DNA of 64,000 bases, taken from the NCBI GenBank assembly GCA_030762935.1, contig CM060893.1:7484001-7548000 (forward strand), in the 5' to 3' direction. Shown piece after piece: positions 33,757 to 44,458 of the stretch. How positions within the stretch are numbered: position 1 is the first letter of the stretch; each line of letters starts with the position of its first letter. Made by a program: the position numbers and the translations under genes. The stretch comes from Hymenopus coronatus. Lineage: Eukaryota > Arthropoda > Insecta > Mantodea > Hymenopodidae. The notes beneath the pieces were generated by a model. The model was not told where the DNA came from. It worked only from the letters and a program-made list of their open reading frames with translations, and made no database searches.

Positions 33757-34523
33757 ACTTTCTCTACACGTACTATGTACATAACGTATAGAGAAGGTAT
33801 TGCATTCCACCCAAAAATTCGATACCGAGATTTCACCGGAAATATATGTTTTAGGCTAGCCTGTATAAAAAAAGCAGTTTCACAAAAAGATCCGTGTGTG
33901 TGCTTTTGTGAACACGATAACTCAAAAACGAAAAGTCGGTAAGCTTAGTATCTTCCAGGGATGCGACACGAAGATTTTGAGAAAAATCCCCCCACCCCCA
34001 ACTACCCTTTACATGGAACTTTTTTTCGAAAAGTTTGATTTTCTTAAAAATGGCTCTAATGATTTTGATTAAAATATCCTATATTAAAGATATTTACCTG
34101 ACAAATAAAATATATACTTTGAATTTTCTGGGAATAGCCTCCGAAGACTACTTTATTCTGGGTCAATTTTAAGGAATTTTGCATAACTGCTAAACCGTAA
34201 GAGATGGACAAAAACTTACAACAACAAAATGTAGAGCACCTTAAAATTGATGGCTTTTTTACATATTCCTTGTTTTTGGTTTCAGCTTTGAAAAACCTAC
34301 TTTTCTCATACAGGAATTTGTCTGCTCCTGTCCATACAAACAAAGGAACTTCAGTGACATAGCAACCAGCTTTTGACTATCACTTTAACCTTATACAACT
34401 CCCTTATTTCGCTTCTACTTACAAGGAAGCAAATAATAAGACTATTTCTGCTAATTATTTTTCGATTAACATGGAGTAAATAGAAGGTTTTTATCAATAA
34501 TTTGTTACAGATATATAGAGAAA
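33757..34523 (-). mobile_element. HLE copy, tandem sister 2
   Basis: Head-to-tail with the previous copy and sharing its diagnostic variants and deletion. Body to TACAGATATATAGAGAA; the final 5' tip is degenerate. Confidence 0.88.
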
Positions 34524-34961
34524 TGGAAGAGATGTTTGCCGAAAGCCTGGTCGTGTTTATGAATGCCAGGAAAAGGCGAGAGTGTGTAGCTGTAAAGTGT
34601 CGCGTCGTGCATGTGTCCTCGATATTTGCCACACGAGGAGAAAGTTCGGTGTGGACTGAAGCCAACAGTTCGCCCTCTGGCAATCAATGTCTCGATCAAG
34701 GACAAAGTTCACTGAACATTCGCTAAATCTCGTCTTCCGACCTTCATACTTCATCCCAGCCTGGAGACGAAATATGTACTTTTGAGAACAAGGAAGTTCA
34801 ACTTTTGGTCAAAAGCGCCCTCCTACAACAACAAAAGACAAGATCAAAATAAAACTGGAGCCAAAAGGGCATAAAAGTAACCCAAATAAAACTAGCTATT
34901 TCTAAATCAAAGAAGCGAATCTATAAAACTATGCCAAAATGGAGCGAAAATTGGCTAAAAA
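34524..34961. other. Unrecognised stretch
   Basis: Moderate-GC DNA with overlapping short open frames on both strands; none has a recognisable domain. Confidence 0.45.
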
Positions 34962-34991
34962 TCTGATGCATTAAATACACATAACTTTCCC
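34962..34991 (+). mobile_element. HLE 5' tip interrupted by SINE-A
   Basis: TCTGATGCATTAAATACACA then TAACTTTC. The same 5' variant occurs at 35847. The sequence resumes after the SINE at about 35274 with ACATTTCTTTATATCTCTG. Confidence 0.8.
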
Positions 34992-35273
34992 TCCGTGGTG
35001 TAATGGTTACCATGCTAACTTCATTTATCCAATGTCCCGGGTTCATACTTGGCGGAGGACGATTGATTTTTCGGGTGTAAAAATCATTAGCATGGCTTCC
35101 TTCGGAAGGGAAGTAAAGCCGTTGGTCCCGTGTCGTAGATTTATGGCACGTAAAAGAACCTGATAAGAGAGCCCTCTGAGCAAAATTAAGCGGTCTTTCA
35201 CGCCCAATTTAGAATGGGACTCTGAGAACCACAGCAGTTAAAGAGCGTCCATAAATAACACGTAATTTATATT
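34992..35273 (+). mobile_element. SINE-A, tRNA-derived, inserted in HLE
   Basis: The tRNA-like head starts CCTCCGTGGTGTAATGGTTA (box A) with box B GGGTTCATAC at about 35039-35048. The body contains CCCGTGTCGTAGATTTATGG and GCACGTAAAAGAACC; the 3' tail ends GCGTCCATAAATAACACG. The flanks ACATAACTTTC (left) and ACATTTCTTTA (right) look like a target duplication of HLE sequence. Full copies also lie at 53.2 kb (minus) and 62.2 kb. Confidence 0.85.
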
Positions 35274-35311
35274 TACATTTCTTTATATCTCTGTAATAAA
35301 TTATTATTATT
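35274..35311 (+). mobile_element. HLE 5' segment resumed after SINE-A
   Basis: ACATTTCTTTATATCTCTGT then AATAAATTATT: the family's next bases after its subterminal motif. It ends in a TTATTATTA run, where an inverted fragment begins. Confidence 0.75.
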
Positions 35312-35314
35312 ATT

Positions 35315-35400
35315 ACTTTCTCTACACGTACTACGTACATAGTGTATAGAGAAGGTATTGTATTGCACCCAAAAAGTCGATACCGAGATTTCACCGGAAA
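35315..35400 (-). mobile_element. HLE 3'-end fragment, inverted
   Basis: Hairpin CGTACTACGTACATAGTGTA and the next ~50 bp to TTTCACCGGAAA. It switches to plus-strand HLE at GGAAATTCCG. Confidence 0.82.
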
Positions 35401-35841
35401 TTCCGTAAAATTCATCCAGAATAAAGTAGTCTTCAGAGGCTATTCCCAGAAAGTTCAAGATATACATTTTATTTGTGATAGAAATAGTTTTAATATGTGA
35501 TAATTTAATCAAAATCGTTGGAGCCATTTTTAAGAAAAACAAAATTTTCAAACATTTTTTGCATGTAAAGGGTAGTTAGGGGTTGGGGGAATTTCTTTAA
35601 AATCTTTGTGTAGCATGCTTGGAAGATACCAAACTTAAATGCCAAGTTTGGTATTTACCGACTTTTCGTTTTTGAGTTATTGTGTTCACGGACACACACA
35701 CACGGACCTTTTTCTGAAAATACTTTTTTGGATACAGGGAACCCTAAAACATATATTTCCGGTGAAATCCCGGTATCGAATTTTTTGTTGGAGTGCAATA
35801 CCTTCTCTATACACTATGTACATAGTGCGTATAGAGAAAGT
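35401..35841 (+). mobile_element. HLE 3' half
   Basis: From TTCCGTAAAATTCATCCAG to a good hairpin (ACACTATGTACATAGTGCG) and AGAGAAAGT. With 34962-34991 and 35274-35311 it may be one disrupted copy. Confidence 0.88.
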
Positions 35842-35846
35842 AAACA

Positions 35847-35900
35847 TCTGATGCATTAAATACACATAACCTTCTCTACATCTCTGTAATAAATGTTTAT
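35847..35900 (+). mobile_element. HLE 5' end, interrupted by SINE-B
   Basis: TCTGATGCATTAAATACACA.., joined head-to-tail to the previous 3' end by TAAACA. It continues at 36142 after the SINE. Confidence 0.82.
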
Positions 35901-35914
35901 TTATTTATTTTTGT

Positions 35915-36140
35915 AGCTTAACGTCCTTTAACCTGGTTGGTCATATCGGACGATGAAAGAAATTTATGAAATGAGACTCAAATGATCTCGGGGTCAATGG
36001 AACTTAAATTTTACTAGATATTCATCTTCTCAGAATAAATGAAAACCCCGAAAAACCCCGTATACGGGTAACAAAGCGAGATTCAGAATCACGACCTGAA
36101 TGTGAAGCAGACACGCTGCCACTACGCCACCCAGGCGAGC
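35915..36140 (-). mobile_element. SINE-B, tRNA-derived, inserted in HLE
   Basis: Minus-strand copy sharing GTCCTTTAACCTGGTTGGTC (plus strand) and the CGCTGCCACTACGCCACCC head with the 2.5-kb copy. Box B (about 36081-36094) is degenerate. HLE sequence lies on both sides. Confidence 0.82.
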
Positions 36141-36141
36141 A

Positions 36142-36670
36142 GAATTTTATTCATTAGGTCCTTATAAGTAGAATGGAACTTAGGGAGGCTAAAGTGATAG
36201 CAAGGGTACTAAATCTTTGTTTCTCTCAAAATTCATCCAGAACAAACAGGTCTTTAGAAGTTTTTCCCAGAAAGTTCAAGATATACATTTTATTTGTGAT
36301 AGAAATGGCTTTAATATGTGATATTTTAATCAAAATCGTTAGAACCATTTTTTAGAAAAACAAAATTTTCGAAAAATTGTCAATGTAAAGGGTAGTTAGG
36401 GGTTAGGGGATTTTCTTGAAACTTTTCATGTAGCATGCTTGGAAGATATCAAACTTAAATTCCAAGTTTGTTATTTAACAAGTCTTTTCGTTTTTGAGCT
36501 ATGCTGTCCACAGATTCGTACACACGCACACGGACCTGTTTCTGATTTTTTTTTTGTACTCGGGGTTCCTAAACCACGTATTTCCGGTGAAATCTCACCA
36601 CTAAATTTTTTAGTTGAATACAATACTTCTCTATTCCTATGTACGTGGTACTTGAGGGGCTAGAGAAAGT
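36142..36670 (+). mobile_element. HLE remainder with B-type hairpin
   Basis: Resumes around TCATTAGGTCCTTATAAGTAG, with an internal deletion, CA tract at about 36520-36533, and a hairpin ending GAGGGGCTAGAGAAAGT. The 5' tip is A type, so this copy is mosaic. Confidence 0.82.
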
Positions 36671-36816
36671 ATAAAACCTTTCATTTCTAAATCAAATAAA
36701 CGAATCTATAAAACTAAGCCAAAAAATTCAAGCTTCAATATTTTTGTATGTTTTTATTTGCACTTCAAATAGATAAGTTATCATTTTCAGAATAGGGTTT
36801 TAGTTGTTGGATAAAA

Positions 36817-37580
36817 ACCTAATGCGTTCCATACATTCGAGTTTCTCAACATCTTTATAACAAATGATCGTTAAAAAGCCTTTCTTCTATTTACTTTATG
36901 CCAATCGAGATAAAACATTAGCAGAACGTTGTTATTACTTAGTTCCTTGTAAGTAGAAGGCAACTAAAGGAATACACTAGGCTAAAGTGATAGTCAAGTG
37001 TTTTAAAATGTAGATGCTATGGAATTGAAATCCGTTTCTTGGCCAGGAGTTAACAATTTCCCGTATGAGAAAAGTTTAAGTATTTTAATACTAAAATCAA
37101 TAACATGCAATACCTCAATTACGGCAAACTGCACTCCAATTGTGTGTTTTAACAAAATCTACATTTTTTGTCTCTGGATGTTCCCAGAAAATTCAAAATA
37201 TACAATTTATTTCTCAGGTGAATATCATTAATATAGGATATTTTAATCAAAACCGTTAGAGCCATTTTTGAGAAAATCAACATTTTCGAAAAAGATCTAC
37301 GTAAAGGGTAGTTGTGGGTGGGGGATTTTCTTAAAAATCACCATCTCACATCCTTGAGAGATACCAAACTTAAATACCGAGTTTGGTATTTAACGGTCTT
37401 TTCGTTTTTAAGCTATGCTGTCCACACATACACGCACACACGAACCTTTTTCCAAAAATGCTTTTTATGGATTCAGGGGGACCCAAAACATGTACTTTCA
37501 GTAAAATATTGGTATTGAAATGTTTAATGCATTACAATACCTTCTCTACACACAATGTATATAGTATGTGTAGAGAAAGT
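36817..37580 (+). mobile_element. HLE copy, both ends present
   Basis: Degenerate 5' end (CCTAATGCGTTCCATACAT), deletion after CTACATTTTTTGTCTC, short CA tract, and hairpin ACACAATGTATATAGTATGTG ending TAGAGAAAGT. Confidence 0.85.
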
Positions 37581-38004
37581 AATAAAAGATATAAATAATA
37601 ATGTAAATAAAATATTATATAAATCTTAAAAATGTGCATTATAACATAAAATTAAATAATATACCATCAAATAAAATATATTAATATATGGAAAATTATA
37701 AATAAATGTTTATTTTATAAATGATTTAATTTAGGGTAACTACATAATTTTAAGAACTATGAAAATATAAAAAGAAAACAAATGTAGGAATTGAATTTTT
37801 GTTTAGTTTGTTTGTTAAATAATCGCTTTGAGTAGTAAATGCAATTCTTTTTATTGCTTTATTTTAATTTTATTTTTGTTGGTGTCAAAATTGAAGATAA
37901 ACGTTCGAAAATAAATATTAAGATTTTGTATATTCGCCCTGGTATAATAAATTACTTGTCAGGGTATAGTACATTTTATTATTCTTATATTATTTGTTCT
38001 TTTT
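37581..38004. other. Very AT-rich unrecognised stretch
   Basis: Mostly A/T with TAAATAATA-like simple sequence. No gene signal. Confidence 0.5.
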
Positions 38005-38825
38005 ACTTTCTCTATACGTATCTACTATGTATGTAGTGTATAGAGAAGGTATTGTATTGCACCCAAAATTTGATACTGAGATTTCACCGGAAATACAGTT
38101 TTGAGACCCCCTGAATAAAAAAAAACATTTAAAAATGTGTCTGTCAGTCGTGTGTGTGTCTGTGGGCAGCATAGCTCAAAAACGAAAGGACTGTTAAATA
38201 TCAAACTTGGTATTTAAGTACAAAGTCTTCCAAGAATACGACACGAAGATTTTCAAGAAATTTCCCCACCCCCAATTAACTTTTACATGGACAAATTTTT
38301 GGAAATTTTGATTTTCTCAAAAATGGCTCCTAATATTTTGATTAAAATATCGTATATTAAAAATATTTGCACGACAAATAAACGGTATATCTTGAAGTTT
38401 CTGGGAATAGCCTCTGAATTTTACGGAACCTTGTATAACTGGTAAACCGTAAGAGGTAGACAAAAACTTACATATAGAAAATGCAGAGCTCGTTAAAACA
38501 CAATTTATGATACATACATTTTTTTCGTGGAGTTGATCGCTTTTTTAAGATATTCCTTGTTATTAGATTCAGCTATAAAATACTTTTCTCATACGGGGAT
38601 TTGTCAACTGCTGTCCATACAAATAAAGGAACTGCAGTCGCAAAGCAACCAGCTTTTGACTATCACTTTAACCTATGGTACTCCCTTATCTCGCTTCTAC
38701 TTACAAGGAAGCAAGTAATAAGACTATTTCTGCTAATTTTTTCTCGATTAGCTTGAAGTAAATAGAAGCATAAGTTTTTTAACAGTAATTTGTTGCAGAG
38801 ATGTAGAGAGATGGAACACATCAGG
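38005..38825 (-). mobile_element. HLE copy, near complete
   Basis: Hairpin ATCTACTATGTATGTAGTGTA at left, GT tract, body, and right end GGAACACATCAGG. The AAAGTCATGTGA part of the 5' tip is deleted. Confidence 0.88.
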
Positions 38826-39488
38826 TTTTTACTGAAGTGCTTCAGCTTAATAGAGAGTTACACAGCTACTTGTGAGTAAAGGCAGTTTTACTCCCCATGA
38901 TAAACTCTTAATACTTACCGTTGCTTTAATTAGTAGTTTTTTCCACACAGCCGCGTCTAGGACTGGAGTTGAAAAGGTAAAGTCAACTGTAAATTCAGTC
39001 GAGATTTGAACCAGGGACCTCCTGGTTTTCGCCCGGTTGTTCTAACCACTGAACTATTGTGACAGTATGTTGATATTTTATACATTTTTCAGATCCCGGT
39101 AAACCACAAAGAGCTTCAAATTATTTTAAGATTACTTACCCCAATGCTGGCTTATAATATCGGAAGTAATATTTGTTTTCAACTCCCTAGTTTCTTAGCT
39201 CAACCAGCAATTAGGTCGCGGCTTTGGGGACGCTTGATAGAGCAAATAAAACAGGTATACTTAGTGATGAGTATGGAACAGGAGAGAAGAAAAATAGAAA
39301 AATAAAATAAAAAAAATGTATATAAATAACTAAATACATAAGAAAATTAAATATGAATTTATAAAACAAGCAAATAATAATAATAAATAAAATGAAATTT
39401 AAGTGAATAATGTACTTGAAAATTGTTCACAAAACAAAAGTGATTATAAAAAGTTATGTAAATAAAAGATGATATAATATTATAAAAA
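38826..39488. other. Unrecognised DNA around a tRNA-like SINE head
   Basis: Apart from the SINE-like segment at 38935-39066, this holds A-rich simple DNA (39280-39480) and no gene. Confidence 0.45.
38935..39066 (-). mobile_element. SINE-like element with tRNA-derived head
   Basis: The minus strand reads TAGTTCAGTGGTTAGAACAA (box A, about 39038-39057), then, about 30 bases on, CCCTGGTTCAAATCTCGAC (box B, about 39000-39017). The body downstream is short and is not shared with SINE-A or SINE-B. It could also be a decayed tRNA pseudogene. Confidence 0.6.
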
Positions 39489-40367
39489 TCTGATGTGTTA
39501 TACTCACATGACTTTCTCTAGCCGTTCTACAAACTTCTTACACCAGATTATTCTTCTTTCTGCACCTTTCTAATCGAGGTACTCATTAGCACAATGTTCT
39601 TATTACTTAGTTCCTTATAAGTAGGAAGAAAATAAGGGAATACACTAGGCTAAATCGATAGTCAAATGTTTTAAAAGCTGTCGTTATGCGATTGTCATTA
39701 CAAATCGCTTCTATTCTCCGCTAGGAGTAGAACAAAAGAAAAACGGACACTCCCGTCTGAGAAAAGTATAAGTACTTCACAACTGAAACTAATAACAATG
39801 AATACCTCGAAAACGGTAAGCTCCATGAAAAAAATGTAAATAACGTAAGTTGTGTATTTTAACAAGGCCTACATTTTGTGTACAGTAAGTTTTTGTCTAT
39901 CTCTTACGGTTTATTAGTTACTGCCAAATTAAGCAACATTCATCCAGAATAAACAGGTCTTTAGAAGTTATTCCCAGAATATTCAAGATATACATTTTAT
40001 TTGCTAGGTAAATATTTTTAATATACGATATTTTAATCAAAATCGTTAGAGCCATTTTTAAGAAAATCAAAATTTTCGAAAAAAGTTCCATGTAAAGGGT
40101 AGTTTGGGGTTGGGGCATTTTTCTCAGAATCTTCGTGTGGCATCCCTGAAGGATACTAAACTTAAATACCAAGTTTGGCACTTTACTGACTTTTAGTTTT
40201 TGAGTTATCGTGTTCACAGGCACACGGACACACACACGGAACTTTTTCTGAAAATACTTTTTTTGGATACAAGGGACCCTAAAACATATATTTCCGGTGA
40301 AATCTCGGTATCGAATTTTTTGGTAGAGTGCAATACCTTCTCTATACATAGTATGTATAGAGAAAGT
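39489..40367 (+). mobile_element. HLE copy, mosaic B 5' / A 3'
   Basis: 5' end TCTGATGTGTTATACTCACA then CTAGCCGTTCTAC (B type). The TAGGAGTAGAACAAAAG segment is present. The 3' hairpin is the short A type TATACATAGTATGTATAG ending AGAGAAAGT. Confidence 0.9.
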
Positions 40368-41583
40368 AAAAATATATCCATTTAAAATAACATTATATAA
40401 TATAATAATAGATGAAAAAACTATAAATAATTTTATAAATACCTTTATGTAGAGTATATAGTAATTTTAAGAATTATGCAAATATTAAAATAAAATAAGA
40501 TTATTGTAGGCATTGTATTCGTTTTACGTAATGTTAAATAATGTATAGGAATAATATATTTATTTTTATTATTTTATTTTAAGCTTATATACGGTTAGTA
40601 GTCGTAATTTATCTATACAAAAGTTGTAGATAATAATTGACAATAAATGTAATATCTTAGATATTTACCCTAGTTTAAGAAACTAGGTGCCAGATTTTAT
40701 TTTTTAAATTTGGTGTTGGAATTGAATTTTTCAGTCTGACTCTACATATCCATATGCTGTTGCTTTGTTCATCCCTGGTGTGATTCTGGATACAGCCAGT
40801 AATCACCCTAGTGTAGGACTGTACAACCCTGTTATTTAAAAGCAAGTTTGTTGATTGTGAACGCCAGTTATGAGTCACCAATGTTTTGTACACTCTAGGA
40901 ATGCAAAAAACAAGACGTTTATGTGTGTGTATGTAAACGTGGGTTTTCCCCACCCCTGATGCTACGTACCGTACCGTTTAAAATTTGAGGATAGGTGGAT
41001 ATTATTGGGAGTATGAAAGTAGGCAGTGTTCCATGTCCATGCTGCGATGTTTCGTTCCGCTAGATTTGAAATGTAGGTCCACGGTGTTCATCGCAATGTG
41101 GAGCAACGTGCCACTTCTGTCGGCCGCTACAGGGTGCCCCACAACTCACATCCGGTTCTTGATATCTCACATTTCAATATACGTACCTTAGTCATTCTAG
41201 ATACATTTTCTTCATTTTTATGTCTAAAAGTATCTACACCCAAGGCAACGTATCTATAAAGCACCAGATATCAAAGATTTGCTTTTAATTGCTTTGATTT
41301 TCACACTGTGAAATAACCAGTACATTTTAACGGGTTGTTATTTAACAATTACTTTTACATATGCAATATGAAATTGTCCTGGGATCCTTCTCTTTATCAT
41401 ATTGCACAAATATAAAACTAGGTTTGTAGGCTAGAAAAACGTTAGGTATATTTATTTAAATGTTCTATTGTTGTAATTTATGGAAAATAAATTTAGCTGA
41501 AGTATTTAATATTTTATTGTTACACCAATTATTAAATCCATAATTTCTGACACTCTTCTAACATTTTCAACCTAAGCTATAAA
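40368..41583. other. HLE-free stretch, no gene recognised
   Basis: AT-rich at 40370-40680 and 41210-41560, with a moderate-GC patch at about 40920-41200. Only short unsupported open frames. Confidence 0.5.
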
Positions 41584-41808
41584 CTGGTGGTGGTTAGCGT
41601 GTCTGGCACACATTCAACAGGTTGTGAGTTCGAATCTCGCTTAGGTTGACTTACCCGGATAAGGTTTTTTTCGGGGTTTTCCTTATCCTGAGAGACGAAT
41701 GTCGAGTAACTTTAAGCTCCATGGCCCCCGAGATTATTTGAGCATCATTTCACCAATTTCATTCATCGTCCGATATGACCAACCAGGTTAAAGGACGTAA
41801 AGCTTAAA
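41584..41808 (+). mobile_element. SINE-B, tRNA-derived
   Basis: The head GGTGGTGGTTAGCGTGTCTG (box A region) and GTGAGTTCGAATCTCGCTT (box B, about 41625-41640) are followed by the body ending GTCCGATATGACCAACCAGG and GGACGTAAAGCTTAAAAAAA. The first few head bases are degenerate. The A-rich tail supports retroposition. Confidence 0.85.
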
Positions 41809-41987
41809 AAAAAGAAATTGATAAAAACCTCCAAGGCGGTACTTTATCTAAACAGTGGCATATATACTTCTGGCTTTAAAATAATTGATATTAAAGTGGT
41901 GCAACCTGAAATTTAGCCCCAAAATTGAAAATTTGGAAAAGAAATTAAAATATAATTACTTCCAAGTATCTCATTTTTATATTATCT

Positions 41988-42803
41988 ACTCGTATTATGT
42001 GTATAGAGAAAGTATTGTATTACATCCAAAACTCAATACAAAATTACACCGGAAATACATGTTTTGAGACCATCTGGATTAAAAGAAAACACTTTTAGAA
42101 AAAAGTGTGTGTGCGTGTGTGGATGGACTGCATAGCTCCAAAACGAAAAGTCTGTTAAACATCAAACTTGGTATTTAAGTGTTGTATTTCCCAAAGATGC
42201 GACACGAAGATTTTAATGAAAATTCCCCACCACAAAATATCCTTTGTATGTAAACATTTTGAAAATATTGATTTTCTAAGAAATGGCTCTTAACGATTTT
42301 GAATAAGATATTGTATATTAAAGATATTTACCTGACAAATAAAATGTATATCTTGAATTTTATAGGAATAGCCTCTGAAGACTACTTTATTCTGGATGAT
42401 TTTTACGGAATTTTGCATAACTCCCTAACCGTAAGAGATAGACAAAAACGTACTACACAAAAAATGTAGAGCACGTTAAAACACACAATTTATGTTATAT
42501 AATTTTTCTTCTTGGAGTTGATCGTTTTTTAGATATTTATTTTTATTGGTTTCTGCTTTGAAAAACATACTTTTCTCATACAGGAATTTGTGAACTCGTG
42601 CCCATACAAACAAAGGAACATCAGTCACATAGCAACCAGCTTTTGACTATCACTTTAACCTATGTTACTCCCATATTTCGCTTCTACTTACAAGGAAGCA
42701 AGTAATAAGTCTATTTCTGCTAATTTTTACTTGACTAGATGAAGCAAATACAATAATTTGTCGTAGAGATGCAGAGAAAGTCATATGAATAGAAGACATC
42801 AGA
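41988..42803 (-). mobile_element. HLE copy, hairpin partly lost
   Basis: Left end CTACTCGTATTATGTGTATA (half hairpin), body with a GT tract around 42107-42120, and right end ..GAAGACATCAGA. Confidence 0.85.
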
Positions 42804-43109
42804 TTTTTTAGATACAGTTGAAAGCAGTCAAAAACAAAGCGTGTGCCGCTGGTTTCTGAGGAGTCAAGAGTTCACACCCCTTGGAGACATGAGAAATTCT
42901 TGGACGGCCGTGAACTCGCTGTGGATATCAAGGTCGAGCTGATGCCAGCAGGGAAATCTGTGGAGACCCAGATACTGGGCCTAAAGTAGAACAAGATGCT
43001 GTCACGGCGTGGTACCAGTCGCTACCTGGCTCCACACGTGGGTTCGAGCCTTGTCCTTAAGCCAGGCATCAAATTCTGTAACCAAAGTTTCTCAGAAATT
43101 AAAAATTTA
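42804..43109. other. GC-richer unrecognised island
   Basis: About 300 bp of clearly higher GC between two HLE copies. GTGGGTTCGAGCC at about 43038-43050 could be a box B, but no convincing box A is seen. No protein domain recognised. Confidence 0.45.
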
Positions 43110-43855
43110 ATGTGTTCCATTTACACGACCTTCTCTACATCATTGCAAAAAATTATTGTTAAAAGGTTTATGCTTAAAAAGCTGGTTGCTATGCGTCTGA
43201 AGTTCCTTTGTTTGTATCGACAAGAGATAAACAAATTCCTATGCGAGAAAAGTAAATTTTTCATAGCTGAAACCAAAAACAAGAATATCTGAAAAACGAT
43301 CAACTCCACGAAAAAATGTTATATAACATAAATTGTGTGTTTTAATATGCTCTACACTTCTTGTGTGGTAAGTTTTTGTCTATCTTTTACGTTTTAGCAG
43401 TTATGCAAAATTCCGTAAAATTCATCCACAATAAAGTAGTCTTCAGAGGCTGTTCCCAGAAAATTCAAGATATACATTTTATTTGTCATAGAAATTTCTT
43501 TAATGTGTGGTATTTTAATCAAAATCATAAGAGTCGTTTTTAACAAAAACAAAATTTTCGAAAGTTTTTCCATGTAAAGGGTAGCTTGAAGTTGCCCCAA
43601 ACTTCTTAAAAATCTTCGTGTCGCATCCTTAGAAGACACCTAACTTAAATACCAAGTTTGGCATTTAACGGTCTTTTTGTTTTTGAGCTTTGCTGCCCAC
43701 AGACACATACACGGACATTTGTCTAAAAATGCTTTATTTTTTGCATTCAGGGGGAACTAAAACATGTATTTGCGATGAAATCTCGGTATCGAATTGTTTG
43801 GGTGCATTACTATACCTTTTCTATACACTATGTAGATAATACGTGTAGAGAAAGT
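43110..43855 (+). mobile_element. HLE copy, both ends present
   Basis: Degenerate 5' end TTAATGTGTTCCATTTACAC with a ~90-bp deletion just inside it, and hairpin ACACTATGTAGATAATACGTG ending TAGAGAAAGT. Confidence 0.88.
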
Positions 43856-43863
43856 AAAAAACA

Positions 43864-44225
43864 ATTGTGTGCCTTTTCGAGATCTAAATTTGTAGTGCAG
43901 AAAGCTTATGTCAATCTCTTACGGTTTACCAGTAACTGTTATGCAACAGTTATTCTGCACAAGATTTAGGGGTTATTCCCAAGAAATTCATAATATGCAT
44001 TTTATTTGCCATGGAAATTAGTCAAAATCGTTAGAGGCATTTTTTAGAAAATCAAAAATTTTATAAATATGTTCCATGTAGAGGTTAGTTTTGGAGTGGG
44101 GTCTTTTCCTGAAAATCTTCATTCCAATTTCTTAGGTGATACTAAACTGAAGTTCTAATTTTGGTATTTAACGGACAATGTTTTTTATTTATGCTGCTGT
44201 AAACACACACATACACACAGAATAT
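43864..44225 (+). mobile_element. Outer HLE host of the nest, part 1
   Basis: Divergent plus-strand HLE from about GTGTGCCTTTTCGAGATC to a CACACACATACACACAG tract. Interrupted by an unrelated ~170-bp insert, then resuming at 44395. Confidence 0.75.
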
Positions 44226-44394
44226 CTTTATACTATTGATTTAAAAAAAACATAATTGAAACACTGTGTAAATTGGTTAACAATGTAGTTATTATCATTT
44301 AAAGATAGATATTTTATTAAATCAATAGCATAGAAACATGTTGTATTACAATATGCAATGGAATATGTGAATCAATAAATTGATAAAAGAAAAC
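44226..44394. repeat. Small insert with an inverted repeat in the HLE CA tract
   Basis: TACTATTGATTTAA near 44232 and TTAAATCAATAGCATA near 44317 form a short inverted repeat around about 75 bp. HLE sequence flanks the insert on both sides. No other copy is seen in the window. Confidence 0.5.
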
Positions 44395-44458
44395 ACAACA
44401 CATCCGGACCTTTTTCTAAAAATGCTGTTTTTGGATTCAGAGTGGCTGAAAACATATA
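44395..44458 (+). mobile_element. Outer HLE host of the nest, part 2
   Basis: ACATCCGGACCTTTTTCTAA through TGGATTCAG to AAAACATATA. The TIR element is inserted here. The host resumes at 46024 with TATATTTCC, rebuilding the normal AAAACATATATTTCC. Confidence 0.8.

Noticed and set aside
33071..34523. Satellite DNA or an LTR pair
   Set aside because: Only two tandem units, each with its own hairpin end, and no internal retroelement coding region or primer-binding site.
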